DNA of 64,000 nt. Source: Hyphomicrobium_A sp044507625. GTDB lineage: Bacteria > Pseudomonadota > Alphaproteobacteria > Rhizobiales > Hyphomicrobiaceae. The stretch spans positions 186,001-250,000 of the forward strand of contig JBIQJE010000003.1 of the NCBI GenBank assembly GCA_044507625.1, in the 5' to 3' direction. Positions 26,927 through 35,953 of this stretch are shown here, in pieces (the first letter of the stretch is position 1; every line of letters starts with the position of its first letter). The notes below the pieces were generated by a model. It ran no database searches and was not told the origin of the DNA. It saw only the letters and a list, made by a program, of their open reading frames with translations. The position numbers and the translations under genes were made by a program.

Positions 26927-28181
26927 CGCCTGACCGAAAACTGCCGTCAGCCGGTCTGAAATTTCGTCGCCATGCGGCTGAAGCAGCTTGGTGGCCGGCT
27001 GCTATTTCAGCAACGTTGCACTGATTATGCCCTCAGGGGCCGACCCATTTTCTTCCACCGATGTCAGCGTCATGTCTCTACTCCCAGTTGCGACCGATGA
27101 GAGAATTGGCGACGACCGTGGAAGTCAGCAACGCCGTTCAGTTCATCACCCTTATGGCACTGTTACAGGCGCCAGCTCACTTCGGAGAAAAGGCGATGGA
27201 CACACGGGTAAGCTATTGATTTTTCTGTATGGATTTATACATTCCATTCACAATATTTCGTCGACCGCAATGATACGTGTTCAGTAAGTGCCGGAACCCA
27301 GCCGAGCGCCATCGCTCCGTCCATTCTTCCTCTTCTCGGTTGCGTATGTGAGAGCAAGCCACGAGGCTTTTGGGCGCGTCGTTCGTCTAGCCTCCCCGCA
27401 GCCGGCGGCCCAGGGACATGGATCGGCGAGCAGATACAGCCGCATCTCGCCGCCCTCGCCGGTGGTCGCGAGGTCTTTGAACGATCGCTTGGCGCGCTCG
27501 ACCAACTCGGCGACTGCCTCGGTGCTGTTAAACTTGGCGTCCCGCGCCTTCGCCTCGGCGACCTTGGACCGAGGCATCGCGTAGTCGGTGGCGTCCGATA
27601 TCGGCTTCTGGGACGTTCCGGCCACGTCGCACACGTAGCGATACCGAGTTTGCAGACATGCGACCGCAGCTTGAGAAGGGACCGAAGGGGAGGGACAGCC
27701 GAGCCCGCATCTCACCCGGGGCGGACAACGTTTCCAAGTCGCATGACGCTTTGGAAGCGGACGCCAGTTCTTTGCGCGCGCAGGAACGTGCGGCGCCGCT
27801 GGTATACAAAAAAGCAGACTTAGCGGTCGGCGACGTGTTCGCCCGACCGCCCCTTATAGGGTGTCTGCCCGCAGAGAATTTCGGACATCTAAGTTGATGC
27901 GAAGCGAGGCAGCAGCTTCGCGCTTCGGGTCGGCCGCACAGCCACCTAAGGCGCCTTTCCGCCGGAAGCTACTCGTTCGAAGCGCAGATGAACTTTCCAC
28001 CTCGGCGCAATTCCTCAGACCATACCTACTTCTGCGTAGGCGGCGCTCTGCGGCAACGCCGCCGCCAGCAATTGCTGGTAATTGTCCAGTAAGTGAGGAC
28101 GGAAAAACGCCAAGAGTTGAGCCGGCCTGCGTACCCGTCCAGCCGGGTTCCGCATCTCAGGATGGCTCATGCGAACAACAC
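26927..28181. other. Long stretch without a recognisable gene, probably decayed
   Basis: About 1.25 kb. Several frames of 80-160 codons overlap on both strands, none with a recognisable domain. Minus-strand pieces between about 27.3 and 27.8 kb (for example E-A-V-A-E-L-V-E-R-A-K-R-S-F-K-D-L-A) look like a helical protein split across two frames, which suggests another decayed gene that I cannot identify. An AT-rich patch lies at about 27215-27290. Confidence 0.4.
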
Positions 28182-29000
28182 CTAACTTGCTCGGCGATAG
28201 AACCAGGGCGTCGACGTCATGATGGAACCCTTCCCCGGCCTACAGATAAACGGTACCGGGTCACCGTCCGCCACAAAGCGATGATGCGTGAAGTCGAAGG
28301 GAGCGGCGAAGGTCTCGGCGCACAGCATGGGGGCGCCGAATGAATAGATACTGCTAACGCAATGAGCGTCGAGTCGCTGCCGCTGCTCCGCAGACATCTG
28401 CTGGCGCGGCCACGCCCCCGGCGACAATCCCAGATGATTGAACTGCGCGGCGAAGAGACACCCAAGCGCCCCACCAAGGGAATGGCCGGTCAAGACAATA
28501 CGGTCGCCCGGCCGGCACATGTTAGCCAAGTGGCGTTCGATGACCAGGTGAATCTGGCTCGCCAACTCAAGGAACCCGCGGTGCACCATGCGGCGCTGCG
28601 GATCGGGATCATAGCACGTGCGCCAGGAGACGCACGTCGTGAAAGCGTTGGCATCCGTCAGGAGGTCCTTGGCACCTTTGGTCCCCCGCACTGCGACGAG
28701 CAGGATGTCATTGATCCTGATGCCCACCGCCTTCACGAAGTACCCGTCGACGATGAAGTGCTCGATGCCGCCGAGGTCTGGACCTCCAAATGCCCCGCCG
28801 CGGAAGGCGTCTAAAGCGCCCCTATCCTCGATGGTCTGAAGATCGTGATGAGGATTGAAATCGTGCTCTGGCAAGGCCGTATAGGCAAGGTCGCTAAGTT
28901 CTAAGCACGCCGTGGCCAGCCCGGGATCGAACATCGAGGCATCACGCGGCGCTCGCAGACTAGCAAGCCGTCTGACCAGATGGCGTATCCGATCCCTCAT
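28182..29000 (-). CDS. Class 3 lipase family protein
   Basis: 272 residues. The nucleophile elbow is G-H-S-L-G-G-A-L within V-L-T-G-H-S, preceded by V-A-V-R-G-T, the usual oxyanion strand of lipase class 3 (PF01764), and followed by S-F-G-A-P and D-G-D-P-V-P with the acidic residue. The third catalytic residue, a His, is not obvious in the short C-terminus. No signal peptide, so probably cytoplasmic or released by another route. The gene stands alone; substrate unknown. Confidence 0.8.
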   Translation of the reverse strand: MRDRIRHLVRRLASLRAPRDASMFDPGLATACLELSDLAYTALPEHDFNPHHDLQTIEDRGALDAFRGGAFGGPDLGGIEHFIVDGYFVKAVGIRINDILLVAVRGTKGAKDLLTDANAFTTCVSWRTCYDPDPQRRMVHRGFLELASQIHLVIERHLANMCRPGDRIVLTGHSLGGALGCLFAAQFNHLGLSPGAWPRQQMSAEQRQRLDAHCVSSIYSFGAPMLCAETFAAPFDFTHHRFVADGDPVPFICRPGKGSIMTSTPWFYRRAS

Positions 29001-29396
29001 ACGTCTCTCCGTTGCCGCTCCGCTTCATAACGCCGGGTTTCCGAAACCGGCCATCCAATAGAGGCACCAAGATGGGTTTTCCAACGCTAATCGGACGTTC
29101 CTCATGGCGCGGCAAGGCATGGTGGCCCGCAACACGGAACCCGTGCACTGAAATTGACTCTACGGCAGGTGGTACGAGCGTATAGTCTCGCACTCGGGGG
29201 ACGATATGCGACACGCGCTGCCGCTGACCTTGACGACGCTTCCGACTGTCGCAACGCCGAAGTCCGGCTACGCCGCTTCGTGCCTCGATAAGACGTTCGA
29301 TCTGGCCAAGACGTCGAAGCTCCACCCCGCGAACACGCCGATCATTAAGTCTTGCGACGCCTGTGCGACGTCTCGATCTTACTTCCGCTTGTCTCA
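29001..29396. other. Divergent intergenic region
   Basis: 396 bases between the lipase gene (minus) and the Mrr-like gene (plus). A 65-codon plus-strand frame (29206-29400) has no family features. An imperfect hairpin (about 29032-29051, loop CCG) lies near the lipase start. Confidence 0.4.
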
Positions 29397-30149
29397 ATGA
29401 AGCCCCGAGAGCCAAATTGGAAGCTTTACGAGCGAATGATCGCTCGTCTCATTGCCGACCAGTCAGCAACCGATCTTTGCGTCACACCCAACGCGTGGAT
29501 TGTCGGGCAGATGAGCGGAGTGAAGCGGCAGATCGACGTGCTCATCGATGCTCGTCACGCTACCGACAACAGCCGCCGCGTCATCGTCGACGCGAAGCTC
29601 CGGAAGAGAAAAATCGACGTCAAGGACGTGGAGGCGTTTCGGGGTCTTATGGCGGACGTCGGGGCGACGCATGGCTATTTGGTGACATCGTCCGGCTATA
29701 CGAGGGCCGCCGAAAAGCGTGCGCAAATCGAAGCGTCGATCCGAATCGTTCCGCCGAATCGCTTGGAGAACTTCGATCCCTCGACCTGGCCATGCTGTAT
29801 AAGCCCTCAATGCAAGCACGGTCGGGTGTTTTGGGACGGGTATCCCGAACTCTCGATGAAACTTCGCCCAATCGGCGCGCCCGGAGTGCCAAATCGGATG
29901 GCACCGTCCTTCGTGCACTATGTCGGCAAGTGCGACCGGTGTGGCGCCTTCCATGTGTGGTGCACAACCTGCGGTGACACGATGTGCGTTCCCGAATACG
30001 ACGAGAACGATTGCGGACATCGATGCCGTTGCCGGCTCCCATGGTTCTGGCTCGCTTCTATCGAACAGGACGCGGAAGGGAGCAAGTCGGCGGAGTTGCA
30101 CCTAGTGTACGGCACTGAAGTCGTGACGGTGGATCGCCGGTCCCTGTAG
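29397..30149 (+). CDS. Mrr-like restriction endonuclease with Cys-rich tail
   Basis: 250 residues. Residues about 10-120 form a Mrr-type PD-(D/E)XK nuclease: R-Q-I-D-V-L-I-D carries the metal-binding Asp, and V-I-V-D-A-K-L-R-K-R the D-x-K pair, followed by K-D-V-E-A-F and a T-S-S-G-Y-T helix region. The C-terminal half holds about a dozen Cys in paired form (C-D-R-C, C-T-T-C, C-G-H-R-C-R-C), likely one or two zinc ribbons. Mrr-family enzymes cut modified DNA. It sits at the edge of a defence cluster and converges with it, so it may be part of that island. ATG at 29397 follows an unrelated upstream frame. Confidence 0.82.
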   Translation: MKPREPNWKLYERMIARLIADQSATDLCVTPNAWIVGQMSGVKRQIDVLIDARHATDNSRRVIVDAKLRKRKIDVKDVEAFRGLMADVGATHGYLVTSSGYTRAAEKRAQIEASIRIVPPNRLENFDPSTWPCCISPQCKHGRVFWDGYPELSMKLRPIGAPGVPNRMAPSFVHYVGKCDRCGAFHVWCTTCGDTMCVPEYDENDCGHRCRCRLPWFWLASIEQDAEGSKSAELHLVYGTEVVTVDRRSL

Positions 30150-30260
30150 TTTGGGGACGCGGACCAAATCCTCAGTTCCATTCGTTTGTCCTGGAGTCGA
30201 GCAACTCGGACAGCACGAATTCGCCGAGAATATGTTCGGTACCGGCGCTATCCCGACGAG

Positions 30261-31006
30261 CTAAAGCGCGGCCACCATTGAGCGTGAGAGTCGTTCGTCC
30301 AACCCGTCGCGCGACGCCGACCAAGGTCGCGGCTTGAATTTCGAAATGCGCCGGATCGTTTGGAAATCAACGGCATCAACGTGGCGCGCGAGCACCCTGG
30401 TATGTTCGTCGCTGCCGCGATCAGGAGCACACCGTGTCCACTCCTTAGGATAGCCTAAGGTCGCGAACGCTTCGTCGATGTTGATGCCAAGCGCCTTTAA
30501 GCCCTCCGGGGTCAGTGCGCGGCTGGGACAGGCATGGAACGGAAAACGATTACTGAACCGCAGCAGCACCTTCGCAAGTTTCGCGAGATGCTCGCGGCAG
30601 CAATCGACGATGTCGCGGTTAACTAGGACGGCCGGCACGGCTTTGGAGGTGCCCGCGAAACGATAGGACCAGCGGCACCGCCGCCCGTTTTGTCATGTGA
30701 CGCGACGCCCACGAGTGAGATGCGACCCTCCTTCTGGGAATAATTTCGCAGCTCGAGGAAGAACCGTGCTGCAGGATCATCATCGAGAACGACCCGATCA
30801 TTAGTCCACCACTCGGCGAAGCCGTCGATCTTCGAGAATTCCTTCTGAAGCAGAAATGTCACGCTGCGGGCTGCGGACAGAAAAGCATTCAGATTGTAAC
30901 CGACAGCCTCGCCCCGCTCTCGCGCGGTTCGTTTCGCGAAGTGCTCTGCTTCAAGCAGCCTCTCCTCGACGCGGAGGAGGCTAGTCAGTCGGAGGATCGT
31001 AGGCAT
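30261..31006 (-). pseudogene. Uncharacterised defence-operon protein, frameshifted
   Basis: Two overlapping minus-strand frames (31006-30623 and 30638-30261) look like one protein of about 240 residues split by a frameshift near 30640-30690: the first half runs into junk after K-T-G-G-G-A-A-G while the second frame picks up a plausible Y-R-F-A-G-T-S-K-A-V-P-A-V-L-V-N. The first half (A-F-L-S-A-A-R-S-V-T-F-L-L-Q ... F-F-L-E-L-R-N-Y-S) resembles HEPN-like proteins, but the usual final His of the R-N-x-x-x-H motif is not seen. It overlaps vsr by 22 bases and is last in the Z1 operon. Function unknown. Confidence 0.5.
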
Positions 31007-31431
31007 GCGGGTTCACCCTCCCTTCCGAGGATGCCGGTTGAGGCGAGCTGCCTTAGAATTTTGCTCGGCTTACGAAGATCATGCTGCCAGAAGCGGACAA
31101 CCTGCCATCCCTTGGAGGTCAAGGTAGCAATAACCTCACGGTCGCGACGTCGATTGCGCTTGATCTTTTCTGACCAGAATTCGCGGTTGGATTGGGGAGG
31201 TTTGTAGTGGTGCGGGCAGCCGTGCCAGTAGCACCCATCTATGAACACGACGACGCGTTGAGCGCGGAAGGCGAAATCAGGTTTGCCAAAAATGCCGGGA
31301 TGTCTCCGCCACCCGGTGATTTTCGCCGCCCGCAGAAATCTCACGAATGCAACTTCCGTTGCCTCGTTGCCACGCGACTTCACGCGGGACATAATTTCCG
31401 AGCGTTTTGCGGTAGTGAAAACATCTGCCAT
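30985..31431 (-). CDS. vsr: Very short patch repair endonuclease (Vsr)
   Basis: 148 residues. It has the Vsr core: S-R-V-K-S-R-G-N near the N-terminus, G-K-P-D-F-A-F with the catalytic Asp, V-V-F-I-D-G-C-Y-W-H-G-C-P-H-H and N-x-x-F-W-S-E-K-I-x-x-N. Vsr nicks T:G mismatches created when 5-methylcytosine deaminates, protecting sites methylated by the adjacent methylase. It starts 11 bases after the methylase stop and overlaps the next gene, so it is part of the same operon. Confidence 0.93.
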   Translation of the reverse strand: MADVFTTAKRSEIMSRVKSRGNEATEVAFVRFLRAAKITGWRRHPGIFGKPDFAFRAQRVVVFIDGCYWHGCPHHYKPPQSNREFWSEKIKRNRRRDREVIATLTSKGWQVVRFWQHDLRKPSKILRQLASTGILGREGEPACLRSSD

Positions 31432-31442
31432 GACACCTCACT

Positions 31443-32507
31443 CTAGTTGCGCTGAGCTGCCGCGCGGTCGATGGCCTTCCGGACCTGTCTTGCTTGGCGG
31501 CGGATGAACTCGGGAGGCAAAGCGTTGCCGATCATCACGGCCGCGGCCTCCTTACCCGACGACAGGTCGAAATGGTAGCGACGGGGGAACGTCTGAAGGA
31601 GGGCGGCCTCACGCAGGGTGATGGCCCGGTCTTGCTCGGGGTGAAGGAAGCGCCCTTTCGACGGGTTGAAACACCCGCCGGTAATGGTGGGAGCAACCTT
31701 GTCCCAGGCCATCCGCCCGTAGATGTCGTGGAAGCCGTTGCAATCTCTGTGGCAGGCAAGCTGACGGTCTTTGGGAAGGTCGGTCCGGCTTCCGCCGTCC
31801 TTGGGTATGTCGCGGATCATGCGCATGACCTGTTCTGAGCGGCGCTCTGGATAGTCGTGAAGAGCATCGCCGGTGCCGCCGGGTCTCGGCAGGCTGCCGA
31901 TGGCGGTGCGTACCGTGGGCTGTGTTCGGGCCAGAGGTGCCAGTGCGATATCAAAGCCCAAGCCAGCGAGCAGAATCAAGCGACGGCGACGCTGCGGTAC
32001 TGCAAAGTTCCGCACGTCGGCCACTTCTGAATGCACGTGGTATCCGAGCTGCCGGAGGCCGGAGCAAAGCGCCTTGAAGGACTGGTGTTTGATGAGGTCC
32101 GGGACGTTCTCCATCATCACCGCCTTGGGTCGCAGCGCTTTGGCAAAGCGCAGCATCTCGGAGGACAATCCATTTCTTGAATCGCGATTGCGCCTGGCGC
32201 CGTTCTTGGTTCTGATCTTCGAGAAGCCCTGACAGGGGGGGCAGCCGCAAAGAAGATCGATGTCGCCAACGTCGACGCCGAGCCCCTCCATGAAAGCGGT
32301 GGGATCGATCGTTCGGATGTCGGCTTGCTTGACAATAACTTCGGGATGGTTCGCGCCATATGTGGCGACGGCGAGCGGATCGATCTCAATGGCGCCAGCA
32401 ACCGTGAAGCCGGCGTATTTCAGACCTTGTGTGAGTCCGCCACAGCCGGAGAACAGATCGACGGCCCGATATTCGGACTGCTTGTTGTTGTGCGGTGATT
32501 TCGACAT
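31443..32507 (-). CDS. C5-cytosine DNA methyltransferase (Dcm/HhaI type)
   Basis: 354 residues. Motif I is F-S-G-C-G-G at about 19-24, motif IV P-P-C-Q-G-F-S at about 90-96 with the catalytic Cys, motif VI M-E-N-V at about 132-135, motif VIII A-V-P-Q-R-R-R-R, and motif IX/X L-R-E-A-A-L-L-Q-T-F-P ... I-G-N-A-L-P-P. All are intact. The target-recognition region lies between about 200 and 290, and the recognised site cannot be read. ATG at 32507 follows the Z1 gene by 20 bases; a longer upstream frame overlaps Z1 and is not family-like. Confidence 0.93.
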   Translation of the reverse strand: MSKSPHNNKQSEYRAVDLFSGCGGLTQGLKYAGFTVAGAIEIDPLAVATYGANHPEVIVKQADIRTIDPTAFMEGLGVDVGDIDLLCGCPPCQGFSKIRTKNGARRNRDSRNGLSSEMLRFAKALRPKAVMMENVPDLIKHQSFKALCSGLRQLGYHVHSEVADVRNFAVPQRRRRLILLAGLGFDIALAPLARTQPTVRTAIGSLPRPGGTGDALHDYPERRSEQVMRMIRDIPKDGGSRTDLPKDRQLACHRDCNGFHDIYGRMAWDKVAPTITGGCFNPSKGRFLHPEQDRAITLREAALLQTFPRRYHFDLSSGKEAAAVMIGNALPPEFIRRQARQVRKAIDRAAAQRN

Positions 32508-32527
32508 TCGGCAATGTGCGTGGGATG

Positions 32528-34474
32528 TTAGACGGCGAAGGCGAAAGCATATCGTCCGGAAGGGAAGCGAAGCTGGGGCCACCAGACCGCCTCTTTGTTC
32601 GTGCCTGCCGTCGTTCTCAGCATGAATAAGGCGATTTTGTCTCCCGGCACGTTGCGGACTTCACGACCTTCTAGGATGCCCTGCGTTTCTCGCCGGTCGG
32701 CATCGAGACCGCGGTCTCTGTCAACGTAGACGTAGGCCGTCTTCTGCTTGGTGAGCGTCCCGTACTTTTCTATCGATCCGGCGATGGCATCGGGATTCCA
32801 GACATGCTCGGCCTTCGAGGCGTCCGGCATCGTAAGGCGCACCAACTCCTGCAGGGTTTCGAGGGACATTTCCGCGTGGGCCTTATCGCGGATGCCGGCA
32901 AGGACTCGATCAATCTTGCCTGTCGCCGAGCGCGTAGAGCTGTCGCGCTGCACTTGCGCCGGATTGTAGTTGCTGCCGCCCGTATAGACACCCACGGCGC
33001 CGGGGGCCAGGACGTTCTTGCGCGTCGCCTTAAGCCGCCCTTCAAGAAACAAGCCGCGAAATTCCTCGGTCGGATTCTTAGCGATCAAGTCCCGCAGCGC
33101 CTGCTGCATTTTGTTGATGGCTCGGAAAACGCTGTGCAGCTCGGGCGGGAGGAAGAGCCGCAGCAAGCCGATATCCTTTCGACGGTATCCGTACATGCGG
33201 GCATGCTGCAGAACGGTGTCGGCCTGCGGGGCGCGAGGGTTTCGGCCGTAGTAGCTGACCAGAAGATTCTTGATGGTCACGCCGCGCCCGAGCTTGTTGC
33301 CGCCGACGAATAAATTGTACGGCGATCGCACCGCTACGTCCTCGTCCGTCTCCCCGTTCACGAGCTTCACTGTAATGCCGGGCGAAAAGAATTTGACGGC
33401 CGCCACGAGTTCGTCGAACGAGGCGCCGCGAACGCCGTCATGAGTAGTCGCCAGATCATCGTAGGCCGTCGTCAAGCGCCAGCGCGTCGCCTGATCGTTG
33501 TCGGCAAGCTTCTGGGAAAGGTCCGTTTTGTAGCGGCGAAGCAGGTTGACGATGTGGGTATGGTCATCCTTGCGTGTGCTGACGTGGCAAAGGAAGGCGC
33601 AGTTCTGATCGGGCTCGCGCGTTCGCTTGAACGTTGCAGCGATCATAAACGTATCGAGCGCGCGGTAGAGAGAGTCTGGCAGTTCAAGCGTCGGCGCGGG
33701 CTGCGGCCCAGGGGCAAGGGCCACGATGTCGGTCATCGGGAATTCCCGGATGAGATTGGAGCCGCCACCGAAGAAATCATCGCCGCCGACGTAGTCCTTG
33801 CCCGGGTGGCTCAGCAGTGTGAATTTCGGGCGGAAGGGATGATCGGGAGTTTGGAGGAAGAGCGCCTGCGGCGTGGCAGTCACTTGAAGATACGTGTTCT
33901 TGTCGAAGAATGACCGAAGGTCCGCAATCAGTGCGTTGATTCCACTGACGGACCCATCCGCCTTGCTCGCGCGCGTGTTGAGACTGGCCTGGTCAGCCTC
34001 ATCATCTATGAGAAGGCAGGACAGCCCTTTGACGTTTCCCTTCTTCAGATTTTGGATGATCGTCCCGAGCACGCTCGCGTTCTTTGTCGCGACGATGGCG
34101 CAGGTCCCGCTCTTGATCCGCTGAAGAAACCCTTGCTGATCCCTGCAATCTGGCTTTCCCAGAATATCCATGCCGGGAAATGCTTCCTGAACACGGCCGA
34201 GCGTTTGATCGTAGAGCGCATCGTTATCCGATGTGAGGACAATGATGGTTCGGTAGCCTTCGTCCGCGCCCATCGCGCCAGTGACGGTCAGCACGCCGGT
34301 CTTGCCGCTCTGGACGAGCCCGTAGACAAGGCCATTCGTCTGTTCGTTGCCGCCGCTGAGGGGATTGACCCAATGGCGGGCAACGTCGGCTGCGGTGCGT
34401 CGGATATCACCGACTTCCTGCTCATTGCCGATCTGGGTGCGCAAAAGCGCGAGGATCTGGTCAGTATGCTTCAT
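32528..34474 (-). CDS. Z1-domain ATPase/helicase of a restriction-type system
   Basis: 648 residues. A superfamily-2 ATPase with Walker A G-L-V-Q-S-G-K-T at about 52-59, Walker B L-I-D-D-E-A-D at 155-161, V-T-A-T-P in motif III, and the Z1 region F-V-G-G-N-K-L-G-R-G-V-T-I with Y-Y-G-R and Q-H-A-R-M-Y-G-Y. Z1 proteins were noted beside cytosine methylases, Vsr and MORC/MutL-type ATPases in restriction operons. Here no GHKL ATPase accompanies it. It starts seven bases after a small unknown gene and is followed closely by the methylase. Likely a DNA-translocating or remodelling motor for the nuclease; not shown. Confidence 0.87.
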   Translation of the reverse strand: MKHTDQILALLRTQIGNEQEVGDIRRTAADVARHWVNPLSGGNEQTNGLVYGLVQSGKTGVLTVTGAMGADEGYRTIIVLTSDNDALYDQTLGRVQEAFPGMDILGKPDCRDQQGFLQRIKSGTCAIVATKNASVLGTIIQNLKKGNVKGLSCLLIDDEADQASLNTRASKADGSVSGINALIADLRSFFDKNTYLQVTATPQALFLQTPDHPFRPKFTLLSHPGKDYVGGDDFFGGGSNLIREFPMTDIVALAPGPQPAPTLELPDSLYRALDTFMIAATFKRTREPDQNCAFLCHVSTRKDDHTHIVNLLRRYKTDLSQKLADNDQATRWRLTTAYDDLATTHDGVRGASFDELVAAVKFFSPGITVKLVNGETDEDVAVRSPYNLFVGGNKLGRGVTIKNLLVSYYGRNPRAPQADTVLQHARMYGYRRKDIGLLRLFLPPELHSVFRAINKMQQALRDLIAKNPTEEFRGLFLEGRLKATRKNVLAPGAVGVYTGGSNYNPAQVQRDSSTRSATGKIDRVLAGIRDKAHAEMSLETLQELVRLTMPDASKAEHVWNPDAIAGSIEKYGTLTKQKTAYVYVDRDRGLDADRRETQGILEGREVRNVPGDKIALFMLRTTAGTNKEAVWWPQLRFPSGRYAFAFAV

Positions 34475-34481
34475 TTGGAGC

Positions 34482-34901
34482 TTAGCCAAGTATGCGTTGC
34501 CATGCGGAGGGGGCGATCTTGCGTTGAAGGACACCATCGGGGCCTCGAACTTCGTAGTGCTCGCCGTGATCGCGAAAACAGGAGACTCGGATGGGCGCCG
34601 CCTTGGTCCTCGCGATGAGGAAGTAGGTCTCGAAGTCGATCGCCGTCACGCCGTCCGAACCGCAGATCAGGCCTATATAAGTGCGAGTGACGGCGGCCTG
34701 GCGCGCCAGGGCCTCCTGCTCGTCCGGCGTGAATGTGAAGCCCCAAGGGCTGCGCCCCCTCGTGCTGTATTTCAGCAACACAGAGATCGCATCATTCAGG
34801 GAGAAGAAGGGAGGCACGTGACGGATGGCATTTAGCTTGCCGCTGCGCGCGAGCCCGTGCAGGGCGGCACCTTCATAAAATTCCTGTTTCTGCAAAGCCA
34901 T
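34482..34901 (-). CDS. Uncharacterised conserved partner of the Z1 operon
   Basis: 139 residues, not assigned. The N-terminus runs F-Y-E-G-A-A-L-H-G-L-A-R-S-G, then F-F-S-L-N-D, L-L-K-Y-S-T-R-G-R-S-P-W-G-F-T-F, Y-I-G-L-I-C-G-S-D-G-V and H-G-E-H-Y-E-V. The alternation of strands with a conserved E, D and K would fit a minimal PD-(D/E)XK-like nuclease, but this is a guess. It ends seven bases before the Z1 ATG, so the two are coupled. I recall similar small proteins next to DNA-handling genes, but cannot name a family. Confidence 0.65.
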   Translation of the reverse strand: MALQKQEFYEGAALHGLARSGKLNAIRHVPPFFSLNDAISVLLKYSTRGRSPWGFTFTPDEQEALARQAAVTRTYIGLICGSDGVTAIDFETYFLIARTKAAPIRVSCFRDHGEHYEVRGPDGVLQRKIAPSAWQRILG

Positions 34902-35001
34902 ATGGGTATCGCGACTGGTGGAGCAGGCGGCAGGCGGGGCGAATCGCAGGACGGTACTTTAGCCGGACACCAGATTCCCTGCAGCCGGGTAAGAAGCGGA
35001 C

Positions 35002-35953
35002 TCAGGAGCCCGATAGCGGAGACGGCGTGCCGTCCTTACCCCTTGAACACGCGCTCCCGATGGAACCCAGGAACGACGGATGCGGCCGCAGCGTCTCGTC
35101 ATCAGGCAGAATGAGATAGGCCTCGGGTCGGATCAGCCGCGCAACCTCGTCGGGCACGCCGTCGGCGCGCAACACGTGGAAGTCATCGTCTATGGATATC
35201 AATCCCCGATCGAACATCCAATGGAGCGTTCCCGAAAGTGCCAAACCATTGCGAACGGAGTCCGGTCCCATGTTGGCGACCGGCTTGATGTGCGCCGCCT
35301 GCACCTCCGGCCGGCCGCCGCCGTTGATGAGCCGCAATCCGCTAATGGCGCAACGGTTGTCGTAAGCGTGCCGGACATGACGCCTGAAAGCCTCATCCCG
35401 AAATGGCCGGGCCAGCTTAGTTTCGATCATGGGGCGCTCGACAGGCGCGTCGTCGAAAAGGGTCCGTTGCTCGGCCAAGCCCGGAACGACGGAGGGAAGG
35501 CTGTCGTTCAGCAGCAAAGGGGACAGCTCATCGGCGAAGCCGGCAGCCAAGATCAGCTCGAACTCGCGATCTGGGACAGTACGGACGGCAGGGCCAAACG
35601 CTCCTTTGCTGGTTTGGCCGTCCGGCCGCTGAAGGCTGCTTTCGTAGTAGTGCTCTCCCTCGCGAAACCGCACAGGTTTGTCGAATTCGATGTAGTCGCT
35701 CACATGGGCATAGAAGTGGATTGGCGAGGCTGGGATCGGGCTCAATGTCAACAAGGCGTGCCACAGCGAAGTAAGCTTGGCGCCCGCCGTGGCTCGTCAA
35801 GTCGCCGCTTATCCTCCGCGGCTCATAGTAGACGATCCAATCACCTACCGCTGCACGCGCCGGGGCCAGGTACGTGCGCGGGAAGTGGTACCGTACTTCC
35901 GGTAGATCGTCGTAGGTCGGATAGACCTTAGTCGTGAAAACGGCCTTGGCCAT
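35002..35953 (-). pseudogene. HNH endonuclease, split by a frameshift
   Basis: The C-terminal piece (35754-35002) has the HNH nuclease block: C-A-I-S-G-L-R-L, then A-A-H-I-K-P-V-A, N-G-L-A-L-S-G-T-L-H-W-M-F-D-R-G-L. An N-terminal piece starts at ATG 35953 (M-A-K-A-V-F-T-T-K-V-Y-P-T-Y-D-D) in another frame and runs to V-D-I-E-P-D-P-S-L-A at about 35730, where the first frame takes up with I-H-F-Y-A-H-V. One extra base near 35720-35730 explains both. An intact protein would have about 315 residues. It precedes the operon by 100 bases and is probably the system's effector, or was. A sequencing error would restore it. Confidence 0.78.

Noticed and set aside
27281..27715. 144-codon minus-strand frame
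   Set aside because: Partly protein-like helical text but no recognisable family, and it mixes with a second frame; left as unassigned, probably decayed DNA.
28960..29415. Minus-strand frame across the lipase start
   Set aside because: Overlaps the lipase N-terminus and is Arg-rich without domain signs.
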